Shown here: piece after piece, positions 38,953 to 53,718 of the stretch
Layout: the number at the start of each line of letters is the position of its first letter
Position numbering within the stretch: the stretch's first letter is position 1
NCBI GenBank assembly: GCA_037893225.1
Contig: JAZGUH010000369.1
Span: forward strand, 248,001 to 312,000
Direction of reading: 5' to 3'
DNA from: Hippasteria phrygiana
Lineage: Eukaryota; Echinodermata; Asteroidea; Valvatida; Goniasteridae
DNA: 64,000 nt
Program-made: the position numbers and the translations under genes
Notes under the pieces: model-generated
Databases searched by the model: none
What the model was told of the DNA's origin: nothing
The model's input: the letters and a program-made list of their open reading frames with translations, nothing else

Positions 38953-40987
38953 CACAGATGTTGGCCGGAAAGAAAATAAACATTGCGAGGTTTGAATTTT
39001 CTCCACAAGTTTTAACTCTAAGAAGCCGCCGATAATTGCAACATGTAGCGCCAGATCTAAGCTATCCATACATGTCAAAATTACTGAATTTGGTTGATAT
39101 TTCATGCAATTATGAATGAGTAAAGCAAGTCCATACCCCAGGGAATTTGACATGCATGGAGCAATAAATAGACGGTAACATGTACACAGATGTTGGCCGG
39201 AAAGTAAATAAACATTGCGAGGTTTGAATTTTCTCCACAAGTTTTAACTCTAAGAAGCCGCCGATAATTGCAACATGTAGCGCCAGATCTAAGCTATCCA
39301 TACATGTCAAAATTACTGAATTTGGTTGATATTTCATGCAATTATGAATGAGTAAAGCAAGTCCATACCCCAGGGAATTTGATATGCATGGAGCAATAAA
39401 TAGACGGTAACATGTACACAGATGTTGGCCGGAAAGAAAATAAACATTGCGAGGTTTGAATTTTCTCCACAAGTTTTAACTCTAAGAAGCCGCCGATAAT
39501 TGCAACATGTAGCGCCAGATCTAAGCTATCCATACATGTCAAAATTACTGAATTTGGTTGATATTTCATGCAATTATGAATGAGTAAAGCAAGTCCATAC
39601 CCCAGGGAATTTGACAGGCATGGAGCAATAAATAGAAGGTAATATGCACACAGATGTTGGCCGGAAAGAAAATAAACATTGCGAGGTTTGAATTTTCTCC
39701 ACAAGTTTTAACTCTAAGAAGCCGCCGATAATTGCAACATGTAGCGCCAGATCTAAGCTATCCATACATGTCAAAATTACTGAATTTGGTTGATATTTCA
39801 TGCAATTATGAATGAGTAAAGCAAGTCCATACCCCAGGGAATTTGACATGCATGGAGCAATAAATAGACGGTAACAAGTACACAGATGTTGGCCGGAAAG
39901 AAAATAAACATTGCGAGGTTTGAATTTTCTCCAGAAGTTTTAACTCTAAGAAGCCGCCGATAATTGCAACATGTAGCGCCAGATCTAAGCTATCCATACA
40001 TGTCAAAATTACTGAATTTGGTTGATATTTCATGCAATTATGAATGAGTAAAGCAAGTCCATACCCCAGGGAATTTGACAGGCATGGAGCAATAAATAGA
40101 CGGTAACATGTACACAGATGTTGGCCGGAAAGAAAATAAACATTGCGAGGTTTGAATTTTCTCCACAAGTTTTAACTCTAAGAAGCCGCCGATAATTACA
40201 ACATGTAGCGCCAGATCTAAGCTATCCATACATGTCAAAATTACTGAATTTGGTTTATATTTTATGCAATTATGAATGAGTAAAGCAAGTCATACCCCAG
40301 GGAATTTGACAGGCATGGAGCAATAAATAGACGGTAACATGTACACAGATGTTGGCCGGAAAGAAAATAAACATTGCGAGGTTTGAATTTTCTCCACAAG
40401 TTTTAACTCTAAGAAGCCGCCGATAATTACAACATGTAGCGCCAGATCTAAGCTATCCATACATGTCAAAATTACTGAATTTGGTTGATATTTCATGCAA
40501 TTATGAATGAGTAAAGCAAGTCCATACCCCAGGGAATTTGACATGCATGGAGCAATAAATAGACGGTAACATGTACACAGATGTTGGCCGGAAAGTAAAT
40601 AAACATTGCGAGGTTTGAATTTTCTCCACAAGTTTTAACTCTAAGAAGCCGCCGATAATTGCAACATGTAGCGCCAGATCTAAGCTATCCATACATGTCA
40701 AAATTACTGAATTTGGTTGATATTTCATGCAATTATAAATGAGTAAAGCAAGTCCATACCCCAGGGAATTTGACATGCATGGAGCAATAAATAGACGGTA
40801 ACATGTACACAGATGTTGGCCGGAAAGAAAATAAACATTGCGAGGTTTGAATTTTCTCCACAAGTTTTAACTCTAAGAAGCCGCCGATAATTGCAACATG
40901 TAGCGCCAGATCTAAGCTATCCATACATGTCAAAATTACTGAATTTGGTTGATATTTCATGCAATTATGAATGAGTAAAGCAAGTCA
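38953..40987. repeat. Long-range copy of 17181-19215 (offset 21772 bp)
   Basis: Monomer order and rare markers match 17181-19215: the 'gatatgcatgg' head at 39382, 'aacaagtacac' in the monomer at 39846, 179t/186t in the monomer at 40078, 56t then 197a at 40541. The copy is about 2 kb and ends where 40987 has the 231-bp tail and 19215 the 232-bp tail. Confidence 0.75.
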
Positions 40988-43900
40988 TACCCTAGGGAAT
41001 TTGACAGGCATGGAGCAATAAATAGAAGGTAATATGCACACAGATGTTGGCCGGAAAGAAAATAAACATTGCGAGGTTTGAATTTTCTCCACAAGTTTTA
41101 ACTCTAAGAAGCCGCCGATAATTGCAACATGTAGCGCCAGATCTAAGCTATCCATACATGTCAAAATTACTGAATTTGGTTGATATTTCATGCAATTATG
41201 AATGAGTAAAGCAAGTCCATACCCCAGGGAATTTGACATGCATGGAGCAATAAATAGACGGTAACATGTACACAGATGTTGGCCGGAAAGAAAATAAACA
41301 TTGCGAGGTTTGAATTTTCTCCAGAAGTTTTAACTCTAAGAAGCCGCCGATAATTGCAACATGTAGCGCCAGATCTAAGCTATCCATACATGTCAAAATT
41401 ACTGAATTTGGTTGATATTTCATGCAATTATGAATGAGTAAAGCAAGTCCATACCCCAGGGAATTTGACAGGCATGGAGCAATAAATAGACGGTAACATG
41501 TACACAGATGTTGGCCGGAAAGAAAATAAACATTGCGAGGTTTGAATTTTCTCCACAAGTTTTAACTCTAAGAAGCCGCCGATAATTACAACATGTAGCG
41601 CCAGATCTAAGCTATCCATACATGTCAAAATTACTGAATTTGGTTGATATTTCATGCAATTATGAATGAGTAAAGCAAGTCATACCCTAGGGAATTTGAC
41701 AGGAATGGAGCAATAAATAGAAGGTAATATGCACACAGATGTTGGCCGGAAAGAAAATAAACATTGCGAGGTTTGAATTTTCTCCACAAGTTTTAACTCT
41801 AAGAAGCCGCCGATAATTGCAACATGTAGCGCCAGATCTAAGCTATCCATACATGTCAAAATTACTGAATTTGGTTGATATTTCATGCAATTATGAATGA
41901 GTAAAGCAAGTCATACCCCAGGGAATTTGACAGGCATGGAGCAATAAATAGAAGGTAATATGCACACAGATGTTGGCCGGAAAGAAAATAAACATTGCGA
42001 GGTTTGAATTTTCTCCACAAGTTTTAACTCTAAGAAGCCGCCGATAATTGCAACATGTAGCGCCAGATCTAAGCTATCCATACATGTCAAAATTACTGAA
42101 TTTGGTTGATATTTCATGCAATTATGAATGAGTAAAGCAAGTCCATACCCCAGGGAATTTGACAGGCATGGAGCAATAAATAGAAGGTAATATGCACACA
42201 GATGTTGGCCGGAAAGAAAATAAACATTGCGAGGTTTGAATTTTCTCCACAAGTTTTAACTCTAAGAAGCCGCCGATAATTGCAACATGTAGCGCCAGAT
42301 CTAAGCTATCCATACATGTCAAAATTACTGTATTTGGTTGATATTTCATGCAATTATGAATGAAAAAAGCAAGTCCATACCCCAGGGAATTTGACATGCA
42401 TGGAGCAATAAATAGACGGTAACATGTACACAGATGTTGGCCGGAAAGAAAATAAACATTGCGAGGTTTGAATTTTCTCCACAAGTTTTAACTCTAAGAA
42501 GCCGCCGATAATTGCAACATGTAGCGCCAGATCTAAGCTATCCATACATGTCACAATTACTGAATTTGGTTGATATTTCATGCAATTATGAATGAGTAAA
42601 GCAAGTCCATACCCCAGGGAATTTGACATGCATGGAGCAATAAATAGACGGTAACATGTACACAGATGTTGGCCGGAAAGTAAATAAACATTGCGAGGTT
42701 TGAATTTTCTCCACAAGTTTTAACTCTAAGAAGCCGCCGATAATTGCAACATGTAGCGCCAGATCTAAGCTATCCATACATGTCAAAATTACTGAATTTG
42801 GTTGATATTTCATGCAATTATGAATGAGTAAAGCAAGTCATACCCCAGGGAATTTGACAGGCATGGAGCAATAAATAGAAGGTAATATGCACACAGATGT
42901 TGGCCGGAAAGAAAATAAACATTGCGAGGTTTGAATTTTCTCCACAAGTTTTAACTCTAAGAAGCCGCCGATAATTGCAACATGTAGCGCCAGATCTAAG
43001 CTATCCATACATGTCAAAATTACTGTATTTGGTTGATATTTCATGCAATTATGAATGAAAAAAGCAAGTCCATACCCCAGGGAATTTGACATGCATGGAG
43101 CAATAAATAGACGGTAACATGTACACAGATGTTGGCCGGAAAGAAAATAAACATTGCGAGGTTTGAATTTTCTCCACAAGTTTTAACTCTAAGAAGCCGC
43201 CGATAATTGCAACATGTAGCGCCAGATCTAAGCTATCCATACATGTCACAATTACTGAATTTGGTTGATATTTCATGCAATTATGAATGAGTAAAGCAAG
43301 TCCATACCCCAGGGAATTTGACATGCATGGAGCAATAAATAGACGGTAACATGTACACAGATGTTGGCCGGAAAGTAAATAAACATTGCGAGGTTTGAAT
43401 TTTCTCCACAAGTTTTAACTCTAAGAAGCCGCCGATAATTGCAACATGTAGCGCCAGATCTAAGCTATCCATACATGTCAAAATTACTGAATTTGGTTGA
43501 TATTTCATGCAATTATGAATGAGTAAAGCAAGTCCATACCCCAGGGAATTTGACAGGCATGGAGCAATAAATAGAAGGTAATATGCACACAGATGTTGGC
43601 CGGAAAGAAAATAAACATTGCGAGGTTTGAATTTTCTCCACAAGTTTTAACTCTAAGAAGCCGCCGATAATTGCAACATGTAGCGCCAGATCTAAGCTAT
43701 CCATACATGTCAAAATTACTGAATTTGGTTGATATTTCATGCAATTATGAATGAGTAAAGCAAGTCCATACCCCAGGGAATTTGACATGCATGGAGCAAT
43801 AAATAGACGGTAACATGTACACAGATGTTGGCCGGAAAGAAAATAAACATTGCGAGGTTTGAATTTTCTCCAGAAGTTTTAACTCTAAGAAGCCGCCGAT

Positions 43901-45157
43901 AATTGCAACATGTAGCGCCAGATCTAAGCTATCCATACATGTCAAAATTACTGAATTTGGTTGATATTTCATGCAATTATGAATGAGTAAAGCAAGTCCA
44001 TACCCCAGGGAATTTGACAGGCATGGAGCAATAAATAGACGGTAACATGTACACAGATGTTGGCCGGAAAGAAAATAAACATTGCGAGGTTTGAATTTTC
44101 TCCACAAGTTTTAACTCTAAGAAGCCGCCGATAATTGCAACATGTAGCGCCAGATCTAAGCTATCCATACATGTCAAAATTACTGAATTTGGTTGATATT
44201 TCATGCAATTATGAATGAGTAAAGCAAGTCATACCCTAGGGAATTTGACAGGCATGGAGCAATAAATAGAAGGTAATATGCACACAGATGTTGGCCGGAA
44301 AGAAAATAAACATTGCGAGGTTTGAATTTTCTCCACAAGTTTTAACTCTAAGAAGCCGCCGATAATTGCAACATGTAGCGCCAGATCTAAGCTATCCATA
44401 CATGTCAAAATTACTGAATTTGGTTGATATTTCATGCAATTATGAATGAGTAAAGCAAGTCCATACCCCAGGGAATTTGACATGCATGGAGCAATAAATA
44501 GACGGTAACATGTACACAGATGTTGGCCGGAAAGAAAATAAACATTGCGAGGTTTGAATTTTCTCCAGAAGTTTTAACTCTAAGAAGCCGCCGATAATTG
44601 CAACATGTAGCGCCAGATCTAAGCTATCCATACATGTCAAAATTACTGAATTTGGTTGATATTTCATGCAATTATGAATGAGTAAAGCAAGTCCATACCC
44701 CAGGGAATTTGACAGGCATGGAGCAATAAATAGACGGTAACATGTACACAGATGTTGGCCGGAAAGAAAATAAACATTGCGAGGTTTGAATTTTCTCCAC
44801 AAGTTTTAACTCTAAGAAGCCGCCGATAATTACAACATGTAGCGCCAGATCTAAGCTATCCATACATGTCAAAATTACTGAATTTGGTTGATATTTCATG
44901 CAATTATGAATGAGTAAAGCAAGTCATACCCTAGGGAATTTGACAGGAATGGAGCAATAAATAGAAGGTAATATGCACACAGATGTTGGCCGGAAAGAAA
45001 ATAAACATTGCGAGGTTTGAATTTTCTCCACAAGTTTTAACTCTAAGAAGCCGCCGATAATTGCAACATGTAGCGCCAGATCTAAGCTATCCATACATGT
45101 CAAAATTACTGAATTTGGTTGATATTTCATGCAATTATGAATGAGTAAAGCAAGTCC
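40199..45157. repeat. Long-range copy of 25375-30333 (offset 14824 bp)
   Basis: About 5 kb repeats the order of the 12/14-monomer region, 64 monomers to the left. The private g found at 26858 and 30102 is absent here, so this copy either predates that change or came from a sister copy. The left limit is base 121 of monomer 40078 against 25254. The right limit is base 215 of monomer 44943 against 30119. Confidence 0.75.
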
Positions 45158-46315
45158 ATACCCCAGGGAATTTGACAGGCATGGAGCAATAAATATACGG
45201 TAACATGTACACAGATGTTGGCCGGAAAGAAAATAAACATTGCGAGGTTTGAATTTTCTCCACAAGTTTTAACTCTAAGAAGCCGCCGATAATTACAACA
45301 TGTAGCGCCAGATCTAAGCTATCCATACATGTCAAAATTACTGAATTTGGTTTATATTTTATGCAATTATGAATGAGTAAAGCAAGTCATACCCCAGGGA
45401 ATTTGACAGGCATGGAGCAATAAATAGACGGTAACATGTACACAGATGTTGGCCGGAAAGAAAATAAACATTGCGAGGTTTGAATTTTCTCCACAAGTTT
45501 TAACTCTAAGAAGCCGCCGATAATTACAACATGTAGCGCCAGATCTAAGCTATCCATACATGTCAAAATTACTGAATTTGGTTGATATTTCATGCAATTA
45601 TGAATGAGTAAAGCAAGTCCATACCCCAGGGAATTTGACATGCATGGAGCAATAAATAGACGGTAACATGTACACAGATGTTGGCCGGAAAGTAAATAAA
45701 CATTGCGAGGTTTGAATTTTCTCCACAAGTTTTAACTCTAAGAAGCCGCCGATAATTGCAACATGTAGCGCCAGATCTAAGCTATCCATACATGTCAAAA
45801 TTACTGAATTTGGTTGATATTTCATGCAATTATGAATGAGTAAAGCAAGTCATACCCTAGGGAATTTGACAGGCATGGAGCAATAAATAGAAGGTAATAT
45901 GCACACAGATGTTGGCCGGAAAGAAAATAAACATTGCGAGGTTTGAATTTTCTCCACAGGTTTTAACTCTAAGAAGCCGCCGATAATTGCAACATGTAGC
46001 GCCAGATCTAAGCTATCCATACATGTCAAAATTACTGAATTTGGTTGATATTTCATGCAATTATGAATGAGTAAAGCAAGTCCATACCCCAGGGAATTTG
46101 ACATGCATGGAGCAATAAATAGACGGTAACATGTACACAGATGTTGGCCGGAAAGAAAATAAACATTGCGAGGTTTGAATTTTCTCCAGAAGTTTTAACT
46201 CTAAGAAGCCGCCGATAATTGCAACATGTAGCGCCAGATCTAAGCTATCCATACATGTCAAAATTACTGAATTTGGTTGATATTTCATGCAATTATGAAT
46301 GAGTAAAGCAAGTCC
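44949..46315. repeat. Copy of the 6-monomer unit at 34989-36355 (offset 9960 bp)
   Basis: A single unit of the 1389-bp six-monomer repeat occurs outside its main tract. It carries the 'tatacgg' monomer (45175) and the 89g monomer that marks the second copy of that tract (here 46101, there 36141). The second tract copy is therefore its closest relative. A private g at 45959 ('ccacaggtt') is unique to this copy. It begins on an 'acaggaatgg' monomer, unlike the tract copies, which places the junction close to 44943. Confidence 0.72.
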
Positions 46316-46884
46316 ATACCCCAGGGAATTTGACAGGCATGGAGCAATAAATAGACGGTAACATGTACACAGATGTTGGCCGGAAAGAAAATAAACATTG
46401 CGAGGTTTGAATTTTCTCCACAAGTTTTAACTCTAAGAAGCCGCCGATAATTACAACATGTAGCGCCAGATCTAAGCTATCCATACATGTCAAAATTACT
46501 GAATTTGGTTGATATTTCATGCAATTATGAATGAGTAAAGCAAGTCATACCCTAGGGAATTTGACAGGAATGGAGCAATAAATAGAAGGTAATATGCACA
46601 CAGATGTTGGCCGGAAAGAAAATAAACATTGCGAGGTTTGAATTTTCTCCACAAGTTTTAACTCTAAGAAGCCGCCGATAATTGCAACATGTAGCGCCAG
46701 ATCTAAGCTATCCATACATGTCAAAATTACTGAATTTGGTTGATATTTCATGCAATTATGAATGAGTAAAGCAAGTCATACCCCAGGGAATTTGACAGGC
46801 ATGGAGCAATAAATAGAAGGTAATATGCACACAGATGTTGGCCGGAAAGAAAATAAACATTGCGAGGTTTGAATTTTCTCCACA

Positions 46885-48399
46885 AGTTTTAACTCTAAGA
46901 AGCCGCCGATAATTGCAACATGTAGCGCCAGATCTAAGCTATCCATACATGTCAAAATTACTGAATTTGGTTGATATTTCATGCAATTATGAATGAGTAA
47001 AGCAAGTCCATACCCCAGGGAATTTGACAGGCATGGAGCAATAAATAGACGGTAACATGTACACAGATGTTGGCCGGAAAGAAAATAAACATTGCGAGGT
47101 TTGAATTTTCTCCACAAGTTTTAACTCTAAGAAGCCGCCGATAATTACAACATGTAGCGCCAGATCTAAGCTATCCATACATGTCAAAATTACTGAATTT
47201 GGTTTATATTTTATGCAATTATGAATGAGTAAAGCAAGTCATACCCCAGGGAATTTGACAGGCATGGAGCAATAAATAGACGGTAACATGTACACAGATG
47301 TTGGCCGGAAAGAAAATAAACATTGCGAGGTTTGAATTTTCTCCACAAGTTTTAACTCTAAGAAGCCGCCGATAATTACAACATGTAGCGCCAGATCTAA
47401 GCTATCCATACATGTCAAAATTACTGAATTTGGTTGATATTTCATGCAATTATGAATGAGTAAAGCAAGTCCATACCCCAGGGAATTTGACATGCATGGA
47501 GCAATAAATAGACGGTAACATGTACACAGATGTTGGCCGGAAAGTAAATAAACATTGCGAGGTTTGAATTTTCTCCACAAGTTTTAACTCTAAGAAGCCG
47601 CCGATAATTGCAACATGTAGCGCCAGATCTAAGCTATCCATACATGTCAAAATTACTGAATTTGGTTGATATTTCATGCAATTATAAATGAGTAAAGCAA
47701 GTCCATACCCCAGGGAATTTGACATGCATGGAGCAATAAATAGACGGTAACATGTACACAGATGTTGGCCGGAAAGAAAATAAACATTGCGAGGTTTGAA
47801 TTTTCTCCACAAGTTTTAACTCTAAGAAGCCGCCGATAATTGCAACATGTAGCGCCAGATCTAAGCTATCCATACATGTCAAAATTACTGAATTTGGTTG
47901 ATATTTCATGCAATTATGAATGAGTAAAGCAAGTCATACCCTAGGGAATTTGACAGGCATGGAGCAATAAATAGAAGGTAATATGCACACAGATGTTGGC
48001 CGGAAAGAAAATAAACATTGCGAGGTTTGAATTTTCTCCACAAGTTTTAACTCTAAGAAGCCGCCGATAATTGCAACATGTAGCGCCAGATCTAAGCTAT
48101 CCATACATGTCAAAATTACTGAATTTGGTTGATATTTCATGCAATTATGAATGAGTAAAGCAAGTCCATACCCCAGGGAATTTGACATGCATGGAGCAAT
48201 AAATAGACGGTAACATGTACACAGATGTTGGCCGGAAAGAAAATAAACATTGCGAGGTTTGAATTTTCTCCAGAAGTTTTAACTCTAAGAAGCCGCCGAT
48301 AATTGCAACATGTAGCGCCAGATCTAAGCTATCCATACATGTCAAAATTACTGAATTTGGTTGATATTTCATGCAATTATGAATGAGTAAAGCAAGTCA
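46885..48399. repeat. Long-range copy of 39936-41450 (offset 6949 bp)
   Basis: The order 179t/186t, 121a, 56t with 197a, 222t, a-t-c, 89g is repeated 30 monomers away. The junctions are at base 89 of monomer 46795 and base 215 of monomer 48185. Confidence 0.7.
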
Positions 48400-50150
48400 T
48401 ACCCTAGGGAATTTGACAGGAATGGAGCAATAAATAGAAGGTAATATGCACACAGATGTTGGCCGGAAAGAAAATAAACATTGCGAGGTTTGAATTTTCT
48501 CCACAAGTTTTAACTCTAAGAAGCCGCCGATAATTGCAACATGTAGCGCCAGATCTAAGCTATCCATACATGTCAAAATTACTGAATTTGGTTGATATTT
48601 CATGCAATTATGAATGAGTAAAGCAAGTCATACCCCAGGGAATTTGACAGGCATGGAGCAATAAATAGAAGGTAATATGCACACAGATGTTGGCCGGAAA
48701 GAAAATAAACATTGCGAGGTTTGAATTTTCTCCACAAGTTTTAACTCTAAGAAGCCGCCGATAATTGCAACATGTAGCGCCAGATCTAAGCTATCCATAC
48801 ATGTCAAAATTACTGAATTTGGTTGATATTTCATGCAATTATGAATGAGTAAAGCAAGTCCATACCCCAGGGAATTTGACAGGCATGGAGCAATAAATAG
48901 AAGGTAATATGCACACAGATGTTGGCCGGAAAGAAAATAAACATTGCGAGGTTTGAATTTTCTCCACAAGTTTTAACTCTAAGAAGCCGCCGATAATTGC
49001 AACATGTAGCGCCAGATCTAAGCTATCCATACATGTCAAAATTACTGTATTTGGTTGATATTTCATGCAATTATGAATGAAAAAAGCAAGTCCATACCCC
49101 AGGGAATTTGACATGCATGGAGCAATAAATAGACGGTAACATGTACACAGATGTTGGCCGGAAAGAAAATAAACATTGCGAGGTTTGAATTTTCTCCACA
49201 AGTTTTAACTCTAAGAAGCCGCCGATAATTGCAACATGTAGCGCCAGATCTAAGCTATCCATACATGTCACAATTACTGAATTTGGTTGATATTTCATGC
49301 AATTATGAATGAGTAAAGCAAGTCCATACCCCAGGGAATTTGACATGCATGGAGCAATAAATAGACGGTAACATGTACACAGATGTTGGCCGGAAAGTAA
49401 ATAAACATTGCGAGGTTTGAATTTTCTCCACAAGTTTTAACTCTAAGAAGCCGCCGATAATTGCAACATGTAGCGCCAGATCTAAGCTATCCATACATGT
49501 CAAAATTACTGAATTTGGTTGATATTTCATGCAATTATGAATGAGTAAAGCAAGTCCATACCCCAGGGAATTTGACAGGCATGGAGCAATAAATAGAAGG
49601 TAATATGCACACAGATGTTGGCCGGAAAGAAAATAAACATTGCGAGGTTTGAATTTTCTCCACAAGTTTTAACTCTAAGAAGCCGCCGATAATTGCAACA
49701 TGTAGCGCCAGATCTAAGCTATCCATACATGTCAAAATTACTGAATTTGGTTGATATTTCATGCAATTATGAATGAGTAAAGCAAGTCCATACCCCAGGG
49801 AATTTGACATGCATGGAGCAATAAATAGACGGTAACATGTACACAGATGTTGGCCGGAAAGAAAATAAACATTGCGAGGTTTGAATTTTCTCCAGAAGTT
49901 TTAACTCTAGGAAGCCGCCGATAATTGCAACATGTAGCGCCAGATCTAAGCTATCCATACATGTCAAAATTACTGAATTTGGTTGATATTTCATGCAATT
50001 ATGAATGAGTAAAGCAAGTCCATACCCCAGGGAATTTGACAGGCATGGAGCAATAAATAGACGGTAACATGTACACAGATGTTGGCCGGAAAGAAAATAA
50101 ACATTGCGAGGTTTGAATTTTCTCCACAAGTTTTAACTCTAAGAAGCCGC
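48307..50150. repeat. Two overlapping long-range copies (offsets 6717 and 6022 bp)
   Basis: The interval 48307-49557 follows 41590-42840 at offset 6717 (29 monomers). The interval 48859-50150 follows 42837-44128 at offset 6022 (26 monomers). The change of offset corresponds to loss of a three-monomer step (695 bp) relative to 42.1-43.3 kb, the same step that distinguishes the 12- and 14-monomer forms. Confidence 0.68.
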
Positions 50151-50304
50151 CAATAATTACAACATGTAGCGCCAGATCTAAGCTATCCATACATGTCAAA
50201 ATTACTGAATTTGGTTTATATTTTATGCAATTATGAATGAGTAAAGCAAGTCATACCCCAGGGAATTTGACAGGCATGGAGCAATAAATAGACGGTAACA
50301 TGTA

Positions 50305-52293
50305 CACAGATGTTGGCCGGAAAGAAAATAAACATTGCGAGGTTTGAATTTTCTCCACAAGTTTTAACTCTAAGAAGCCGCCGATAATTGCAACATGTAG
50401 CGCCAGATCTAAGCTATCCATACATGTCAAAATTACTGAATTTGGTTGATATTTCATGCAATTATGAATGAGTAAAGCAAGTCCATACCCCAGGGAATTT
50501 GACAGGCATGGAGCAATAAATAGAAGGTAATATGCACACAGATGTTGGCCGGAAAGAAAATAAACATTGCGAGGTTTGAATTTTCTCCACAAGTTTTAAC
50601 TCTAAGAAGCCGCCGATAATTGCAACATGTAGCGCCAGATCTAAGCTATCCATACATGTCAAAATTACTGTATTTGGTTGATATTTCATGCAATTATGAA
50701 TGAAAAAAGCAAGTCCATACCCCAGGGAATTTGACATGCATGGAGCAATAAATAGACGGTAACATGTACACAGATGTTGGCCGGAAAGAAAATAAACATT
50801 GCGAGGTTTGAATTTTCTCCACAAGTTTTAACTCTAAGAAGCCGCCGATAATTGCAACATGTAGCGCCAGATCTAAGCTATCCATACATGTCACAATTAC
50901 TGAATTTGGTTGATATTTCATGCAATTATGAATGAGTAAAGCAAGTCCATACCCCAGGGAATTTGACATGCATGGAGCAATAAATAGACGGTAACATGTA
51001 CACAGATGTTGGCCGGAAAGTAAATAAACATTGCGAGGTTTGAATTTTCTCCACAAGTTTTAACTCTAAGAAGCCGCCGATAATTGCAACATGTAGCGCC
51101 AGATCTAAGCTATCCATACATGTCAAAATTACTGAATTTGGTTGATATTTCATGCAATTATGAATGAGTAAAGCAAGTCATACCCCAGGGAATTTGACAG
51201 GCATGGAGCAATAAATAGAAGGTAATATGCACACAGATGTTGGCCGGAAAGAAAATAAACATTGCGAGGTTTGAATTTTCTCCACAAGTTTTAACTCTAA
51301 GAAGCCGCCGATAATTGCAACATGTAGCGCCAGATCTAAGCTATCCATACATGTCAAAATTACTGTATTTGGTTGATATTTCATGCAATTATGAATGAAA
51401 AACGCAAGTCCATACCCCAGGGAATTTGACATGCATGGAGCAATAAATAGACGGTAACATGTACACAGATGTTGGCCGGAAAGAAAATAAACATTGCGAG
51501 GTTTGAATTTTCTCCACAAGTTTTAACTCTAAGAAGCCGCCGATAATTGCAACATGTAGCGCCAGATCTAAGCTATCCATACATGTCACAATTACTGAAT
51601 TTGGTTGATATTTCATGCAATTATGAATGAGTAAAGCAAGTCCATACCCCAGGGAATTTGACATGCATGGAGCAATAAATAGACGGTAACATGTACACAG
51701 ATGTTGGCCGGAAAGTAAATAAACATTGCGAGGTTTGAATTTTCTCCACAAGTTTTAACTCTAAGAAGCCGCCGATAATTGCAACATGTAGCGCCAGATC
51801 TAAGCTATCCATACATGTCAAAATTACTGAATTTGGTTGATATTTCATGCAATTATGAATGAGTAAAGCAAGTCCATACCCCAGGGAATTTGACAGGCAT
51901 GGAGCAATAAATAGAAGGTAATATGCACACAGATGTTGGCCGGAAAGAAAATAAACATTGCGAGGTTTGAATTTTCTCCACAAGTTTTAACTCTAAGAAG
52001 CCGCCGATAATTGCAACATGTAGCGCCAGATCTAAGCTATCCATACATGTCAAAATTACTGAATTTGGTTGATATTTCATGCAATTATGAATGAGTAAAG
52101 CAAGTCCATACCCCAGGGAATTTGACATGCATGGAGCAATAAATAGACGGTAACATGTACACAGATGTTGGCCGGAAAGAAAATAAACATTGCGAGGTTT
52201 GAATTTTCTCCAGAAGTTTTAACTCTAAGAAGCCGCCGATAATTGCAACATGTAGCGCCAGATCTAAGCTATCCATACATGTCAAAATTACTG
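50305..52293. repeat. Long-range copy of 41965-43953 (offset 8340 bp)
   Basis: Monomer types match one for one over about 2 kb (36 monomers apart), including the repeated 170t and 161c pair. A private c at 51403 ('gaaaaacgc') is new in this copy. The right limit is base 170 of monomer 52125 (t here, a at 43785). Confidence 0.7.
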
Positions 52294-53718
52294 TATTTGG
52301 TTGATATTTCATGCAATTATGAATGAAAAAAGCAAGTCCATACCCCAGGGAATTTGACATGCATGGAGCAATAAATAGACGGTAACATGTACACAGATGT
52401 TGGCCGGAAAGAAAATAAACATTGCGAGGTTTGAATTTTCTCCACAAGTTTTAACTCTAAGAAGCCGCCGATAATTGCAACATGTAGCGCCAGATCTAAG
52501 CTATCCATACATGTCACAATTACTGAATTTGGTTGATATTTCATGCAATTATGAATGAAAAAAGCAAGTCCATACCCCAGGGAATTTGACATGCATGGAG
52601 CAATAAATAGACGGTAACATGTACACAGATGTTGGCCGGAAAGAAAATAAACATTGCGAGGTTTGAATTTTCTCCACAAGTTTTAACTCTAAGAAGCCGC
52701 CGATAATTGCAACATGTAGCGCCAGATCTAAGCTATCCATACATGTCACAATTACTGAATTTGGTTGATATTTCATGCAATTATGAATGAGTAAAGCAAG
52801 TCCATACCCCAGGGAATTTGACATGCATGGAGCAATAAATAGACGGTAACATGTACACAGATGTTGGCCGGAAAGTAAATAAACATTGCGAGGTTTGAAT
52901 TTTCTCCACAAGTTTTAACTCTAAGAAGCCGCCGATAATTGCAACATGTAGCGCCAGATCTAAGCTATCCATACATGTCAAAATTACTGAATTTGGTTGA
53001 TATTTCATGCAATTATGAATGAGTAAAGCAAGTCCATACCCCAGGGAATTTGACAGGCATGGAGCAATAAATAGAAGGTAATATGCACACAGATGTTGGC
53101 CGGAAAGAAAATAAACATTGCGAGGTTTGAATTTTCTCCACAAGTTTTAACTCTAAGAAGCCGCCGATAATTGCAACATGTAGCGCCAGATCTAAGCTAT
53201 CCATACATGTCAAAATTACTGAATTTGGTTGATATTTCATGCAATTATGAATGAGTAAAGCAAGTCCATACCCCAGGGAATTTGACATGCATGGAGCAAT
53301 AAATAGACGGTAACATGTACACAGATGTTGGCCGGAAAGAAAATAAACATTGCGAGGTTTGAATTTTCTCCAGAAGTTTTAACTCTAAGAAGCCGCCGAT
53401 AATTGCAACATGTAGCGCCAGATCTAAGCTATCCATACATGTCAAAATTACTGTATTTGGTTGATATTTCATGCAATTATGAATGAAAAAAGCAAGTCCA
53501 TACCCCAGGGAATTTGACATGCATGGAGCAATAAATAGACGGTAACATGTACACAGATGTTGGCCGGAAAGAAAATAAACATTGCGAGGTTTGAATTTTC
53601 TCCACAAGTTTTAACTCTAAGAAGCCGCCGATAATTGCAACATGTAGCGCCAGATCTAAGCTATCCATACATGTCACAATTACTGAATTTGGTTGATATT
53701 TCATGCAATTATGAATGA
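51368..53718. repeat. 5-monomer duplication, period 1160 bp
   Basis: The interval 51368-52558 repeats at 52528-53718. All five monomers are of the 232-bp class, so the period is exactly 5 x 232. A further four-monomer shift (928 bp) relates monomers around 52589-53285 to 53517-54213. This makes 51-54 kb one of the most actively rearranged stretches of the window. Confidence 0.72.
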
